Positions 7,211 to 13,259 of a DNA stretch of 23,155 nucleotides are shown in pieces. The notes beneath the pieces were generated by a model. That model had not been told where the DNA came from, did not search any database, and was given only the letters and a program-made list of their open reading frames with translations. The stretch comes from Alphaproteobacteria bacterium UBA3637 (GTDB lineage Bacteria > Pseudomonadota > Alphaproteobacteria > CAAHEQ01 > UBA3637). The stretch spans positions 1-23,155 of the forward strand of contig DFKU01000081.1 of NCBI GenBank assembly GCA_002373615.1, written 5' to 3'. The position numbers and the translations under genes are program-made. Every line of letters begins with the position of its first letter. Within the stretch, counting starts at the first letter, position 1.

Positions 7211-9157
7211 CGCGTTTTTGTGCTTTTCCCCGTGGCGCTGGGGGCGTATGAGTATTTGACGGATCTTCCCGTTCAAGTGGGACAATTTGTAAGTGCCCCT
7301 TTTGGTAAGAAAAAGGCGCTGGGGGTTGTTTGGCCCCAAAAATCTACCGAGGATTACCCCGAAGAAAAGCTAAAAAAAATCATTTCTGTTTTGCCGGAGC
7401 CCCCCTTGCCGGAGCAAACTATCCATTTTGTCAATTGGGTGGCGGGTTATACGTTGGCCCCCTTGGGTGCCGTTTTAAAAATGGCTTTAAATGCTGAAAT
7501 GGGAAAGGTGAGTAAAAAGCCCTTGGTTTTCATGCCCCCTAATCCGGATCACACTCAAATTGATTTTTCGCCCGCACAATTAAAGGCCGTCAAAGCCATG
7601 CAGGCCTTAAAAAACTTTAAAGTAGCCTTATTGGACGGGGTGACGGGCTCTGGCAAAACAGAAGTTTATTTTGAAGAAATGGCGCACGTTTTGGCACAAA
7701 AAAAACAAGTTCTTGTGTTGCTTCCTGAAATCATTTTAACGACCGCATGGCTGAAAAGGTTTGAATCCCGCTTTGGTGTCACCCCGGCCCTGTGGCATTC
7801 CGCCCTGACACCCAAGCAACGCCGTGATACATGGGAGGCGGTCAGGAACGGTTCTGCCCAGGTTTTGGTGGGCGCGCGCTCAGCCCTCTTTCTTCCTTTT
7901 TTGAATTTGGGCTTGATTGTTGTGGATGAAGAGCACGACCCTTCTTTTAAACAAGAAGAAGGCGTCCTTTATCAGGCGCGTGATATGGCGATTGTCAGGG
8001 CAAAGCTTGCCGACTGTCCCATTGTTTTGGCCAGTGCAACCCCCAGTTTGGAAACCTACACACATGCGCGGGAAGGGCGCTACTTACATTTGAAACTCCC
8101 TGAACGCTATTTGGGGGCCCAGCTTCCCGAAACACGCATTGTGGATATGCGTAAAAAAGAAAAAGGCCCTGTCCTTTTTATTTCCAAAGAATTAAAAGAA
8201 GCCCTTTCAGACCGCTTATCACGTCATGAACAATCCCTTTTGTTTTTGAATCGACGTGGATATGCCCCCTTGATGCTTTGTCGCGCCTGTGGGAATCGCT
8301 TACAATGCCCCTATTGCTCCGCATGGTTGGTGGAACATAAAGGAAGTCACAACCTGCAATGCCACCATTGTGGCTATACCATGCCCACGCCGAAAGAGTG
8401 TCCCCAGTGCCACGAAAAAGATTCTCTGGTCGCCTGTGGCCCGGGGGTAGAGCGCATTGCCGAAGAAGTGGCAACCCTTTTCCCTGAGGCCCGCATCGCC
8501 CAAATTACTTCGGATACCTTGACCCATCCCCAAGATTTTTTGGCTTTGATGCAACAAATTGAACAAGGCGACTTGGATATTTTGATTGGCACACAGGTTC
8601 TTGCTAAAGGTCACCACTTCCCCAATCTGACTTTGGTGGGAGTGATTGATGCTGATATGGGGTTGGCAGGGGGCGATTTACGGGCAGGGGAACGCACCTT
8701 CCAATTGTTGCAACAGGTGATGGGGCGGGCAGGGCGCGAAAGCAAAAAGGGCTTGGCACTTCTTCAATCCTATAACCCCGAAAATTTAATTATCAATGCT
8801 CTTTCGCAAAATGACCGTACGGCCTTTTTGACGGAAGAAATGACCACCCGAAAGCTCCTTAATATGCCCCCTTACGGGCGTTTGGCCAGTATTATCGTGA
8901 GCGGGCGTAATCAACTCGCTACTTGGCAAACCATTCAAATGCTGGCGAAGAAAGCTCCCCTTCAAAAAGGGATAGAACTGCTGGGGCCGGTTGTTGCGCC
9001 CATTTCCAAACTGCGCGGCAAGTTCCGCTATCGCCTGCTGGTCAAAGCCCCCAAAGAGGCGCGCCTTCAAAATTACTTGCATTTTTGGTTGGATGGGATT
9101 AAAATACCTGCATCCGTGGATATGCGGATAGACATTGACCCCTACAGCTTTTTTTAA
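7205..9157 (+). CDS. priA: Primosomal replication-restart helicase PriA
   Basis: PriA is a 3'-to-5' DNA helicase that reloads the replisome at collapsed forks. The 650-residue protein shows the Walker A motif GVTGSGKT (residues 145-152) and the Walker B motif DEEH (241-244), then the motif NRRGYAPL. Two zinc-binding clusters are made by Cys359, Cys362, Cys368, Cys371, Cys386, Cys389, Cys399 and Cys402. Helicase motifs further on include GTQVLAKGHHFPN and QVMGRAGR. The start at 7205 is preferred, with AAAGGA 12 bases upstream. An earlier start at 7163 would add a lysine- and cysteine-rich extension and overlap the xerC promoter. At 650 residues it is somewhat shorter than E. coli PriA, mainly at the N-terminus. 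It is the first gene of a likely operon. Confidence 0.96.
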   Translation: MQRVFVLFPVALGAYEYLTDLPVQVGQFVSAPFGKKKALGVVWPQKSTEDYPEEKLKKIISVLPEPPLPEQTIHFVNWVAGYTLAPLGAVLKMALNAEMGKVSKKPLVFMPPNPDHTQIDFSPAQLKAVKAMQALKNFKVALLDGVTGSGKTEVYFEEMAHVLAQKKQVLVLLPEIILTTAWLKRFESRFGVTPALWHSALTPKQRRDTWEAVRNGSAQVLVGARSALFLPFLNLGLIVVDEEHDPSFKQEEGVLYQARDMAIVRAKLADCPIVLASATPSLETYTHAREGRYLHLKLPERYLGAQLPETRIVDMRKKEKGPVLFISKELKEALSDRLSRHEQSLLFLNRRGYAPLMLCRACGNRLQCPYCSAWLVEHKGSHNLQCHHCGYTMPTPKECPQCHEKDSLVACGPGVERIAEEVATLFPEARIAQITSDTLTHPQDFLALMQQIEQGDLDILIGTQVLAKGHHFPNLTLVGVIDADMGLAGGDLRAGERTFQLLQQVMGRAGRESKKGLALLQSYNPENLIINALSQNDRTAFLTEEMTTRKLLNMPPYGRLASIIVSGRNQLATWQTIQMLAKKAPLQKGIELLGPVVAPISKLRGKFRYRLLVKAPKEARLQNYLHFWLDGIKIPASVDMRIDIDPYSFF

Positions 9158-9165
9158 GGAATACC

Positions 9166-9723
9166 ATGAAAATTTTCTCATTTCTTTTTTCGCGCTTTAA
9201 ACGTTTAGCTATTGCCATTTTATATCAACTCCCGTGGGTTTTGGCAGGGATAGCCCTACATTTTTATGCCTATCACACCTTTGCTGATAAAATTCAAAAG
9301 GCCTTTGGTATTATGGAAGCACAAGATCGTTTAACGCAGGCCACTCAAGCCACAGCTTTTATGAAAAATATGATCAGCGTTTCTAACCCTGTGGCTTCTA
9401 TCAATTACCTGACTTCATTGGTGACGCAAACAACCGCTTGGACGCGCCTTAATTCTTCACAAATGTTCGCGGGAGTGGCGACTTCTTTCAGCTTGTGGTT
9501 GGTGGACGCCTTTTTGTTTATCGGGGGAATCTACCTTGTTTGGCGCGTGATAAAACTCTACCGTCAAAAGGGCAGACAACTTGAAAGCGCCGATTTGGTT
9601 GCCAAAGAATTGCAGCCTTATTTTCAGGGACTTCAAAATGAAATTCAAACGCTTCGCCAAGAAATTCAGGATTTAAAAAATGAGCAAAATAACCCTACAA
9701 ATTCGCCTGACACCAGGGGCTAA
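9166..9723 (+). CDS. Small membrane protein with coiled coil, unknown function
   Basis: I do not recognise this 185-residue protein. It starts 8 bases after priA with an AAGGA ribosome site. It has two predicted membrane helices, about residues 15-36 (IAILYQLPWVLAGIALHFYA) and 102-124 (FSLWLVDAFLFIGGIYLVW). The C-terminal part, from about residue 130 to 172, is charged with a heptad-like spacing (LQNEIQTLRQEIQDLKNEQ) and probably forms a coiled coil on the cytoplasmic side. A similar design occurs in small proteins thought to anchor complexes at the membrane, but no function can be assigned. It overlaps the DUF167 gene by 44 bases, implying translational coupling. Confidence 0.75.
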   Translation: MKIFSFLFSRFKRLAIAILYQLPWVLAGIALHFYAYHTFADKIQKAFGIMEAQDRLTQATQATAFMKNMISVSNPVASINYLTSLVTQTTAWTRLNSSQMFAGVATSFSLWLVDAFLFIGGIYLVWRVIKLYRQKGRQLESADLVAKELQPYFQGLQNEIQTLRQEIQDLKNEQNNPTNSPDTRG

Positions 9724-9946
9724 AAGGACAGGCTGGCAAGGCCTTTGGAATGGTACCCATTGGCGTGTGGCGGTGCAGGCCAGGGCAGTGGATAACAAAG
9801 CCAACGAAGCCCTGATAGAATTTCTTTCAAAGGAAACGGGCGTTCCCCAAAAAAATATCACGATAATCCACGGCATCACCAGCCGTCAAAAAACAGTGGA
9901 GATTCAAGGTCTTTCCTCTTTTACGCCATCGCTTGATACTGATTAG
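9680..9946 (+). CDS. DUF167 (YggU family) protein
   Basis: The 88-residue protein matches the DUF167/YggU pattern: an N-terminal strand rich in Leu, Ile and Val with LTPGAKR, then WRVAVQARAVDNKANEALIE, which corresponds to the conserved v-x-v-x-A-x-p-v-d-g-k-A-N-x-x-l block, then a GITSRQKTVEI end. The family is widespread, small and cytosolic, and its function is unknown. The start overlaps the preceding membrane protein gene by 44 bases in another frame. It is the last gene of the priA operon; rpmE has its own promoter. Confidence 0.85.
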   Translation: MSKITLQIRLTPGAKRTGWQGLWNGTHWRVAVQARAVDNKANEALIEFLSKETGVPQKNITIIHGITSRQKTVEIQGLSSFTPSLDTD

Positions 9947-9980
9947 ATTCCTTTTTTATAAAAAAAATTGAAAAAAAGGC

Positions 9981-10009
9981 TTGCTTTTTATTAAAAAAAA
10001 GGGTATAAT
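9981..10009 (+). promoter_or_regulatory. rpmE promoter
   Basis: TTGCTT (9981-9986) and a perfect TATAAT (10004-10009) are exactly 17 bases apart. Transcription would start about 26 bases before the rpmE ATG at 10042. Confidence 0.8.
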
Positions 10010-10041
10010 TCCGCCAAAAGAAACCAGATAAGGAGAATAAA

Positions 10042-10269
10042 ATGAAAGAAAATATACATCCTGATTATCATGAAATTACCGTTGTTATGACGGACGGAAC
10101 AGAATTTAAGACCCGCTCAACAATGGGTAAAGCAGGGGACACAGTGCGTTTGGATATTGATCCGGCTTCTCATCCGGCCTGGACAGGTGTGTATCGTTTG
10201 ATTGACAGCGGTGGACAACTGGCTAAGTTCAACAAGCGCTTTGCTTCTTTCAAGAAAAAATCCGCTTAA
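10042..10269 (+). CDS. rpmE: Ribosomal protein bL31, cysteine-free form
   Basis: bL31 bridges the ribosomal subunits. The 75-residue protein has the family hallmarks: KENIHPDYHEI at the N-terminus, a TRST motif and SHPAWTGVYRLIDSGGQLAKF at the C-terminal end. The zinc-binding Cys residues found in many bL31 proteins are absent (the protein has no Cys), which is normal for alphaproteobacterial C-minus forms. A ribosome site (AAGGAG) sits 8 bases before the ATG. The gene has a strong promoter and a clear terminator, so it is monocistronic. Confidence 0.95.
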   Translation: MKENIHPDYHEITVVMTDGTEFKTRSTMGKAGDTVRLDIDPASHPAWTGVYRLIDSGGQLAKFNKRFASFKKKSA

Positions 10270-10278
10270 AAATTCAAA

Positions 10279-10306
10279 AAGGCAATCTTCGGATTGCCTT
10301 TTTTAT
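10279..10306 (+). terminator. rpmE intrinsic terminator
   Basis: Stem arms AAGGCAATC (10279-10287) and GATTGCCTT (10292-10300) with a TTCG loop, followed by a run of T. This is a textbook intrinsic terminator. Confidence 0.95.
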
Positions 10307-10317
10307 TTCTCTACATG

Positions 10318-10370
10318 TCATACTCGGGCTTGACCCGAGTATCCAGCGAAATGGTATTCCTTATAATTTA
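10318..10370. repeat. Palindromic intergenic repeat (ATACTCGGG type)
   Basis: Perfect arms ATACTCGGG (10320-10328) and CCCGAGTAT (10334-10342) with a five-base loop. The following tail ATCCAGCGAAATGGTATTCC is shared, with two changes, with the repeat at 430-449. It sits between the rpmE terminator and the tRNA-Gln promoter. Confidence 0.8.
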
Positions 10371-10375
10371 AATCC

Positions 10376-10404
10376 TTGCATTTTTTTTATAAGTTTGCTA
10401 TAAT
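10376..10404 (+). promoter_or_regulatory. tRNA-Gln promoter
   Basis: TTGCAT (10376-10381) and a perfect TATAAT (10399-10404), 17 bases apart, end 10 bases before the tRNA. Confidence 0.8.
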
Positions 10405-10414
10405 TTTACTTGAT

Positions 10415-10490
10415 TGGGGTGTCGCCAAGTGGTAAGGCAGCGGATTCTGATTCCGCCATTTCGTTGGTTCGAATCCAGCCACCCCAGCCA
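10415..10490 (+). tRNA. tRNA-Gln(CUG)
   Basis: The 76-base RNA folds as a standard cloverleaf. The acceptor stem is TGGGGTG (10415-10421) pairing with CACCCCA (10480-10486), followed by discriminator G and an encoded CCA. The anticodon stem GCGGA/TCCGC encloses the loop TTCTGAT, giving anticodon CTG, which reads CAG. The T arm contains GGTTCGAATCC. It resembles the E. coli glnV type closely. A terminator follows within a few bases. Its 3' end marks the point where conserved genes stop and accessory genes begin. Confidence 0.97.
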
Positions 10491-10498
10491 ATAAAAGG

Positions 10499-10521
10499 CC
10501 GCCCGTTTGGGCGGTTTTTTT
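10499..10521 (+). terminator. tRNA-Gln intrinsic terminator
   Basis: CCGCCC (10499-10504) pairs with GGGCGG (10509-10514) around a GTTT loop, followed by seven T. Confidence 0.95.
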
Positions 10522-10583
10522 ATTGGCTAAGGCGTATTGGTTTCGGCCCAACGAAGTTGGTTTGCTCGCGAACAGCGTGAGCG

Positions 10584-10610
10584 GACGCCATAGGCGGTCC
10601 CGAAGGGATA
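10584..10610. repeat. Fragment of the GACGCC-GGCGGTCCCG repeat module
   Basis: GACGCCATAGGCGGTCCCG followed by AAGGGA matches the module at 262-287 with small changes. A short hairpin (AATCGC/GCGATT) follows at about 10612-10628. No gene is supported in the stretch from 10522 to 10967; it holds only this module, the hairpin at 10657-10685, the palindrome at 10801-10852 and a probable promoter. Confidence 0.6.
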
Positions 10611-10656
10611 AATCGCCCCCGCGATTTACAATCAGCCCCCCCAACCACTGAGCAAA

Positions 10657-10685
10657 ACAAAAATAATCCAGTGAATTATTTTTGT
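10657..10685. repeat. Perfect 11-base-pair AT-rich hairpin
   Basis: ACAAAAATAAT (10657-10667) and ATTATTTTTGT (10675-10685) are perfect inverse complements around CCAGTGA. The role is unknown. It could be a bidirectional transcription stop or the end of an old element. Confidence 0.6.
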
Positions 10686-10800
10686 GCGCAAAGCAATGAG
10701 ACACAATGAGCCAAATGGAAATGTAGGATGAATTGATGTCGGAATTGGCACAAACGTTCAGAAAAGGCGACTTTTTCTTTTGTTTACAAGTGCTTACAAA

Positions 10801-10852
10801 AGTCCGTGTGTGACCGTTCAAAAATAGCCAAATTTTTGCTCTATACGGACTA
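10801..10852. repeat. 52-base palindromic element, copy A
   Basis: The outer arms AGTCCGT (10801-10807) and ACGGACT (10845-10851) enclose an inner hairpin CAAAAAT/ATTTTTG. Copy B at 11374-11426 has the same ends and a related interior (ACC, then TCAAAA, ATAG, AAA, GC). The two copies flank the cysteine-rich exported protein gene. Confidence 0.65.
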
Positions 10853-10909
10853 TTTTTTGAAATTATCCTTTTTTGTCAAGGAGTATTTCTTGGGACATAA
10901 CTTTCTATA

Positions 10910-10938
10910 TTGATATTCTTTTTTCATAATAGTAAACT
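10910..10938 (+). promoter_or_regulatory. Probable promoter of the cysteine-rich protein gene
   Basis: TTGATA (10910-10915) and TAAACT (10933-10938) are 17 bases apart. CATAAT at 10925-10930 is an alternative -10. Either would leave a short leader carrying the AAAGG ribosome site. Confidence 0.4.
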
Positions 10939-10967
10939 GTATTTATAGCAAATAGAAAGGTAAGAAA

Positions 10968-11288
10968 ATGAAAAAGTTTTTATTCTTATTTTTAGTTAGT
11001 TTTATAGGATTAAATTTGTTTTCCTCAAAATTGTATGCTTGTATAAATTCCAATTGTCAACCATGTCCTGATGGTTTTTTACCTACTTATAAATGTTGTA
11101 AAGAAACAAGTAAAACAGATTGTGTTCTTAAAGGACAGGATTCTTTTTGTAGAGAAGCAGGGTTAAAAGGATATACAAAGGAGGTTGAGTTTTGTTGTAA
11201 TACAAATTCTACAGAGTGTAGTGATGTTGTACCAGTAGAATGCCCTAAGTGTGAAGAAAACATGGGAAATCGTCCTAGGCGACGCTAG
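10968..11288 (+). CDS. Small cysteine-rich exported protein
   Basis: I do not recognise this 106-residue protein. It begins with a classic signal peptide (MKKFLFLFLVSFIGLNLFSS), probably cleaved after LYA near residue 24. The mature protein of about 82 residues contains 12 cysteines, including two CC pairs (KCCKE, FCCNT) and C-x-x-C spacings (CQPC, CPKC). An even number and such density suggest several disulfides in a compact periplasmic or secreted fold. The C-terminus is basic (GNRPRRR). The ATG has an AAAGG site 8 bases upstream. It is the only gene between the two 52-53-base palindromic elements, and its stop codon lies inside a third copy of their end sequence (TAGTCCGTGT). A hairpin terminator follows. 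Confidence 0.75.
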   Translation: MKKFLFLFLVSFIGLNLFSSKLYACINSNCQPCPDGFLPTYKCCKETSKTDCVLKGQDSFCREAGLKGYTKEVEFCCNTNSTECSDVVPVECPKCEENMGNRPRRR

Positions 11289-11327
11289 TCCGTGTATTGC
11301 AAGATGACTCCAGCCAAGTCTTGAATG

Positions 11328-11350
11328 CCGCTATTTTTTAGTGGTTTTTC
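11328..11350 (+). terminator. Terminator of the cysteine-rich protein gene
   Basis: CCGCTA (11328-11333) pairs with TAGTGG (11339-11344), with one G-U pair, around a T-rich loop. It is followed by TTTTTC. Confidence 0.6.
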
Positions 11351-11373
11351 TTTTAAAGTCAATTACTTATATG

Positions 11374-11426
11374 AGTCCGTGTTGTTACCTATCAAAATAG
11401 GCTAAAGATAGCACTTACACGGACTA
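11374..11426. repeat. 53-base palindromic element, copy B
   Basis: AGTCCGTGT (11374-11382) and ACACGGACT (11417-11425) are perfect inverse complements. Inside lie two small hairpins, CCTAT/ATAGG (11389-11402) and GCTA/TAGC (11401-11412), giving a branched, cloverleaf-like fold. TAGTCCGTGT at 11286-11295 provides a second left arm for the same right end. Confidence 0.65.
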
Positions 11427-11640
11427 ATAATGTCAAAATATCTTTTGTTTTCAATAATGGACTCTTGGGATACCTAAAAATCATCCCAGACTTTTGACTT
11501 CTACCCACGTGATTAAAAAAGTTAAATTTTTACGTCAAAAAAGTTTTTTTCCCTAAGGTGATAAACAGGAACCTCATTACTTTGGTGTAATCAGGTTGAA
11601 ATAATGATCGTAATTCAAAACCTGCCCCAGGGGCCGGTTA

Positions 11641-11719
11641 TAAAAAAAAGAAGGATGCTTTTGTAGACACCCTTCCTGCCTGTTTTTCTTTGGAAGTCGT
11701 ATTATCTCTTCCAAAAGGC
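11641..11719 (-). ncRNA. Candidate small RNA, about 79 bases
   Basis: On the minus strand a perfect TATAAT (11731-11726) lies 7 bases before 11719, and a strong terminator ends near 11641. The interval would fold compactly. CTGCC at the 5' end pairs with GGCAG just before the terminator. The TGGAAG/CTTCCA hairpin lies inside that pairing, and the terminator stem follows. The -35 region is poor (TGTGCT at 17 bases), so a simple tail of the upstream operon is an equally good explanation. No known RNA family was recognised. Confidence 0.25.
11642..11675 (-). terminator. Intrinsic terminator on the minus strand
   Basis: Read on the minus strand, GAAGGGTG pairs with CATCCTTC (all eight pairs, one G-U), followed directly by a run of eight T. 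It would end transcription coming from the exported-protein gene at 12050-13102 and the recombinase remnant. A second hairpin (11619-11639) ending in TTTT follows it. Confidence 0.8.
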
Positions 11720-11770
11720 AGTTGCATTATACGTAGCTTTCAATCAAAAGCACATAGTTCACTGTAATTT

Positions 11771-12049
11771 TTATGATAATTTATCATTTTTTGCCTGAGC
11801 CATTCTATTCAGAAAGCGTCTGAGAGTGGCGTTTTGAACACCCATGATTTGGGATATTTTGTTTTGACTCACGCCTGTGTTTAAAAGTTTTTGGATTTTA
11901 CGCGTATTTTTCGTCAGTTTCAGTTTTTTAGATTGAGCAGAAAACGGACGCCCCAGCTTTTTACCACTGTTTTTCACATTTTCAAGGGCTGCTTTTGTAC
12001 GTTCAGAAATCAGTTGTCACTCTATTTTAGAAATAATTTCAAAAAGATA
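11771..12049 (-). pseudogene. Decayed serine recombinase, C-terminal remnant
   Basis: The minus-strand frame encodes QLISERTKAALENV, then SGKKLGRPFSAQSKKLKLTK, then a helix-turn-helix ending NATLRRFLNRM. This aligns throughout with the C-terminal third of the intact recombinase at 22485-23084 (about 35 of 54 residues identical by eye from SGKKLGRP to TLRRFL). An in-frame TGA at 12019-12017 falls where the intact protein has Arg125 (CGA to TGA is a one-base change). Upstream of it the frame reads KIE, consistent with the EIER motif. The catalytic N-terminal domain with the active serine is missing. The 68-codon open part starting at a GTG (11977) would code only for the DNA-binding domain and has no clear ribosome site. 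Confidence 0.8.
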
Positions 12050-13102
12050 TTATTCGCTTCTTGTTTTCATTATAGAACGAGCTGTCGCACCGTAAATTGT
12101 TCCTTTTGATGCAATAATTTTTTTGATTGGAGTCTTTCTTCGTCTATCCAAAACAATTGTTTGAACTGAATTTTCTGGGGATATTTTATAAATTTCATCC
12201 CCTTTTTCGGAAGCCACAAATATATGCTGACCATCCGATGCAATAGCAGACACTTTTTTATTGTTAAAATTTACCACATCAAAACTGGACGATAAGTCTT
12301 TTGAAAATTGGATCAATTTTTTTTGATCAGAAGACACTGCATAAACTTTTTCACCCAACAAAGCAACGCCACAGGAGGATTTTATGCCATCTTTATTACC
12401 CCATACATCTGACCCTAACTCGGTATACAGTATAGAATCTTGCCCATTTTTATCTGTGACGGTCCACCAGATATTGGCATTATCTGTTGTGCTACTGTGA
12501 ATTTTTGAAAATTCTTTACCATCAAAGTAATCATTGGCTGTTTCCACTAAATTAGTATTTTCATTTATTTGATATTGTGAAGCACATACCATCTCATCAT
12601 CTGGATCAATAAAACTGAGCCATAGATGTCCATCAGCTGTGCATAGATATGGAGAAGGAAAATCATCAAATCTATCAGATTTAATTTCAGCAGAATCCCG
12701 ATGACCAACGGATGATAAAGCACTTTTGCTTACATTCATATTACCCAAGATATACTTATCATGAGTACCTTCCAAACTATACCAAGCATTTGTTGAATGA
12801 GAATCGTACGTGATCCCGGCAATATTATTTGTAAAAAGTATTTCTGTCGTGTTACCAGCACCAAAGGCAGCATTCAGGTTATTTGTATTTGCCGAAAACA
12901 ACTTCACAGGGACATTTCCTATTCTGGCATCATCTGAGGTTATCAAAAGTTGATTATTAGCTAAAGCAATATCTTTAATCGTGCCGGCAGGAAGGTCAGC
13001 TTCCTCAACGGAATTTGTGACTGTATTCGCTTTGCCCGTATAGCTCAAAGTGGACATCAATGCCCCCATTGTTAGCAATTTTTTTAAACTTTTAAACTTC
13101 AT
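12050..13102 (-). CDS. Exported propeller-like protein, unknown function
   Basis: I do not recognise a named family. The start at 13102 gives a 350-residue product with a signal peptide (MKFKSLKKLLTMGALMSTLS, cleavage probably after GKA). An AAGGG ribosome site lies 6 bases upstream. The open frame reaches 13165, but that start lies in the promoter -35 box and is excluded. The mature protein has repeated short beta-strand units such as KDIALANNQLLITSDD, NIAGITYD, HLWLSFID, KVYAVSSDQKKLIQFS, SAIASDGQHIFVASEKGDEI and KIIASKGTIYGATA. Their recurrence roughly every 40-50 residues suggests a beta-propeller of the NHL or PQQ kind. It is divergent from the autotransporter with a 157-base gap. Joint function at the cell surface is an inference from position. 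Confidence 0.7.
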   Translation of the reverse strand: MKFKSLKKLLTMGALMSTLSYTGKANTVTNSVEEADLPAGTIKDIALANNQLLITSDDARIGNVPVKLFSANTNNLNAAFGAGNTTEILFTNNIAGITYDSHSTNAWYSLEGTHDKYILGNMNVSKSALSSVGHRDSAEIKSDRFDDFPSPYLCTADGHLWLSFIDPDDEMVCASQYQINENTNLVETANDYFDGKEFSKIHSSTTDNANIWWTVTDKNGQDSILYTELGSDVWGNKDGIKSSCGVALLGEKVYAVSSDQKKLIQFSKDLSSSFDVVNFNNKKVSAIASDGQHIFVASEKGDEIYKISPENSVQTIVLDRRRKTPIKKIIASKGTIYGATARSIMKTRSE

Positions 13103-13136
13103 TCCCATCCCTTTTTGAAAGTTACACAATAGACAA

Positions 13137-13165
13137 AGTATACCACAATAAAATATTTTTGTCAA
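13137..13165 (-). promoter_or_regulatory. Promoter of the propeller-like protein gene
   Basis: On the minus strand a perfect TTGACA (13165-13160) and TATACT (13142-13137) are 17 bases apart. It is the strongest promoter match in the window. The predicted start is near 13130, which fixes the translation start at 13102 or 13108. Confidence 0.85.
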
Positions 13166-13203
13166 TAATTATCATATTTTGTTTTCTTATCTTAAAATAA
13201 AAC

Positions 13204-13232
13204 TTGTTTTTTATAATGTTTTAGTATATAAT
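13204..13232 (+). promoter_or_regulatory. Promoter of the autotransporter gene
   Basis: TTGTTT (13204-13209) and a perfect TATAAT (13227-13232) are 17 bases apart. The leader of about 21 bases carries AAAAAGGA, 7 bases before the ATG at 13260. Confidence 0.7.
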
Positions 13233-13259
13233 TATGTCAACTCTAAAAAGGACTAATTC

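Larger units (their letters stand above)
11427..11770. other. Gene-free stretch with a series of dyads
   Basis: No protein gene is supported here. The dyads seen are TGGGAT/ATCCCA (11466-11471, 11483-11488), AACCTCATTAC with GTAATCAGGTT (11570-11580, 11587-11597, one C-C mismatch), an almost perfect 21-base palindrome at 11619-11639 centred on GCCCCAGGGGC, GAAGGATG/CACCCTTC (11650-11657, 11668-11675) and TGGAAG/CTTCCA (11691-11696, 11708-11713). The density is well above that of the neighbouring intergenic regions. Confidence 0.6.

Noticed and set aside
6215..7339. Longer xerC start at 7339
   Set aside because: The added 60 residues are the complement of the priA start and include a run of Phe from an A-rich tract. 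The start at 7159 has a ribosome site and promoter.
10387..10821. 144-codon open frame antisense to tRNA-Gln
   Set aside because: It includes the complement of the tRNA (GVAGFEPTKW is a familiar false product of antisense tRNA), the terminator and repeats, and it has no ribosome site.
10801..11426. Integron attC sites around the cysteine-rich gene
   Set aside because: The required GTTRRRY and RYYYAAC ends are absent, and no integron integrase is present.
12050..13165. Longer start (13165) for the propeller-like protein
   Set aside because: That start lies in the -35 box of a near-consensus promoter, so it could not be in the transcript.
13143..13203. Possible invertible promoter between the propeller-like and autotransporter genes
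   Set aside because: Only an AT-rich 7-base inverted pair (AAAATAT, ATATTTT) was found. It is too short and simple for recombinase sites, and both promoters already point correctly.
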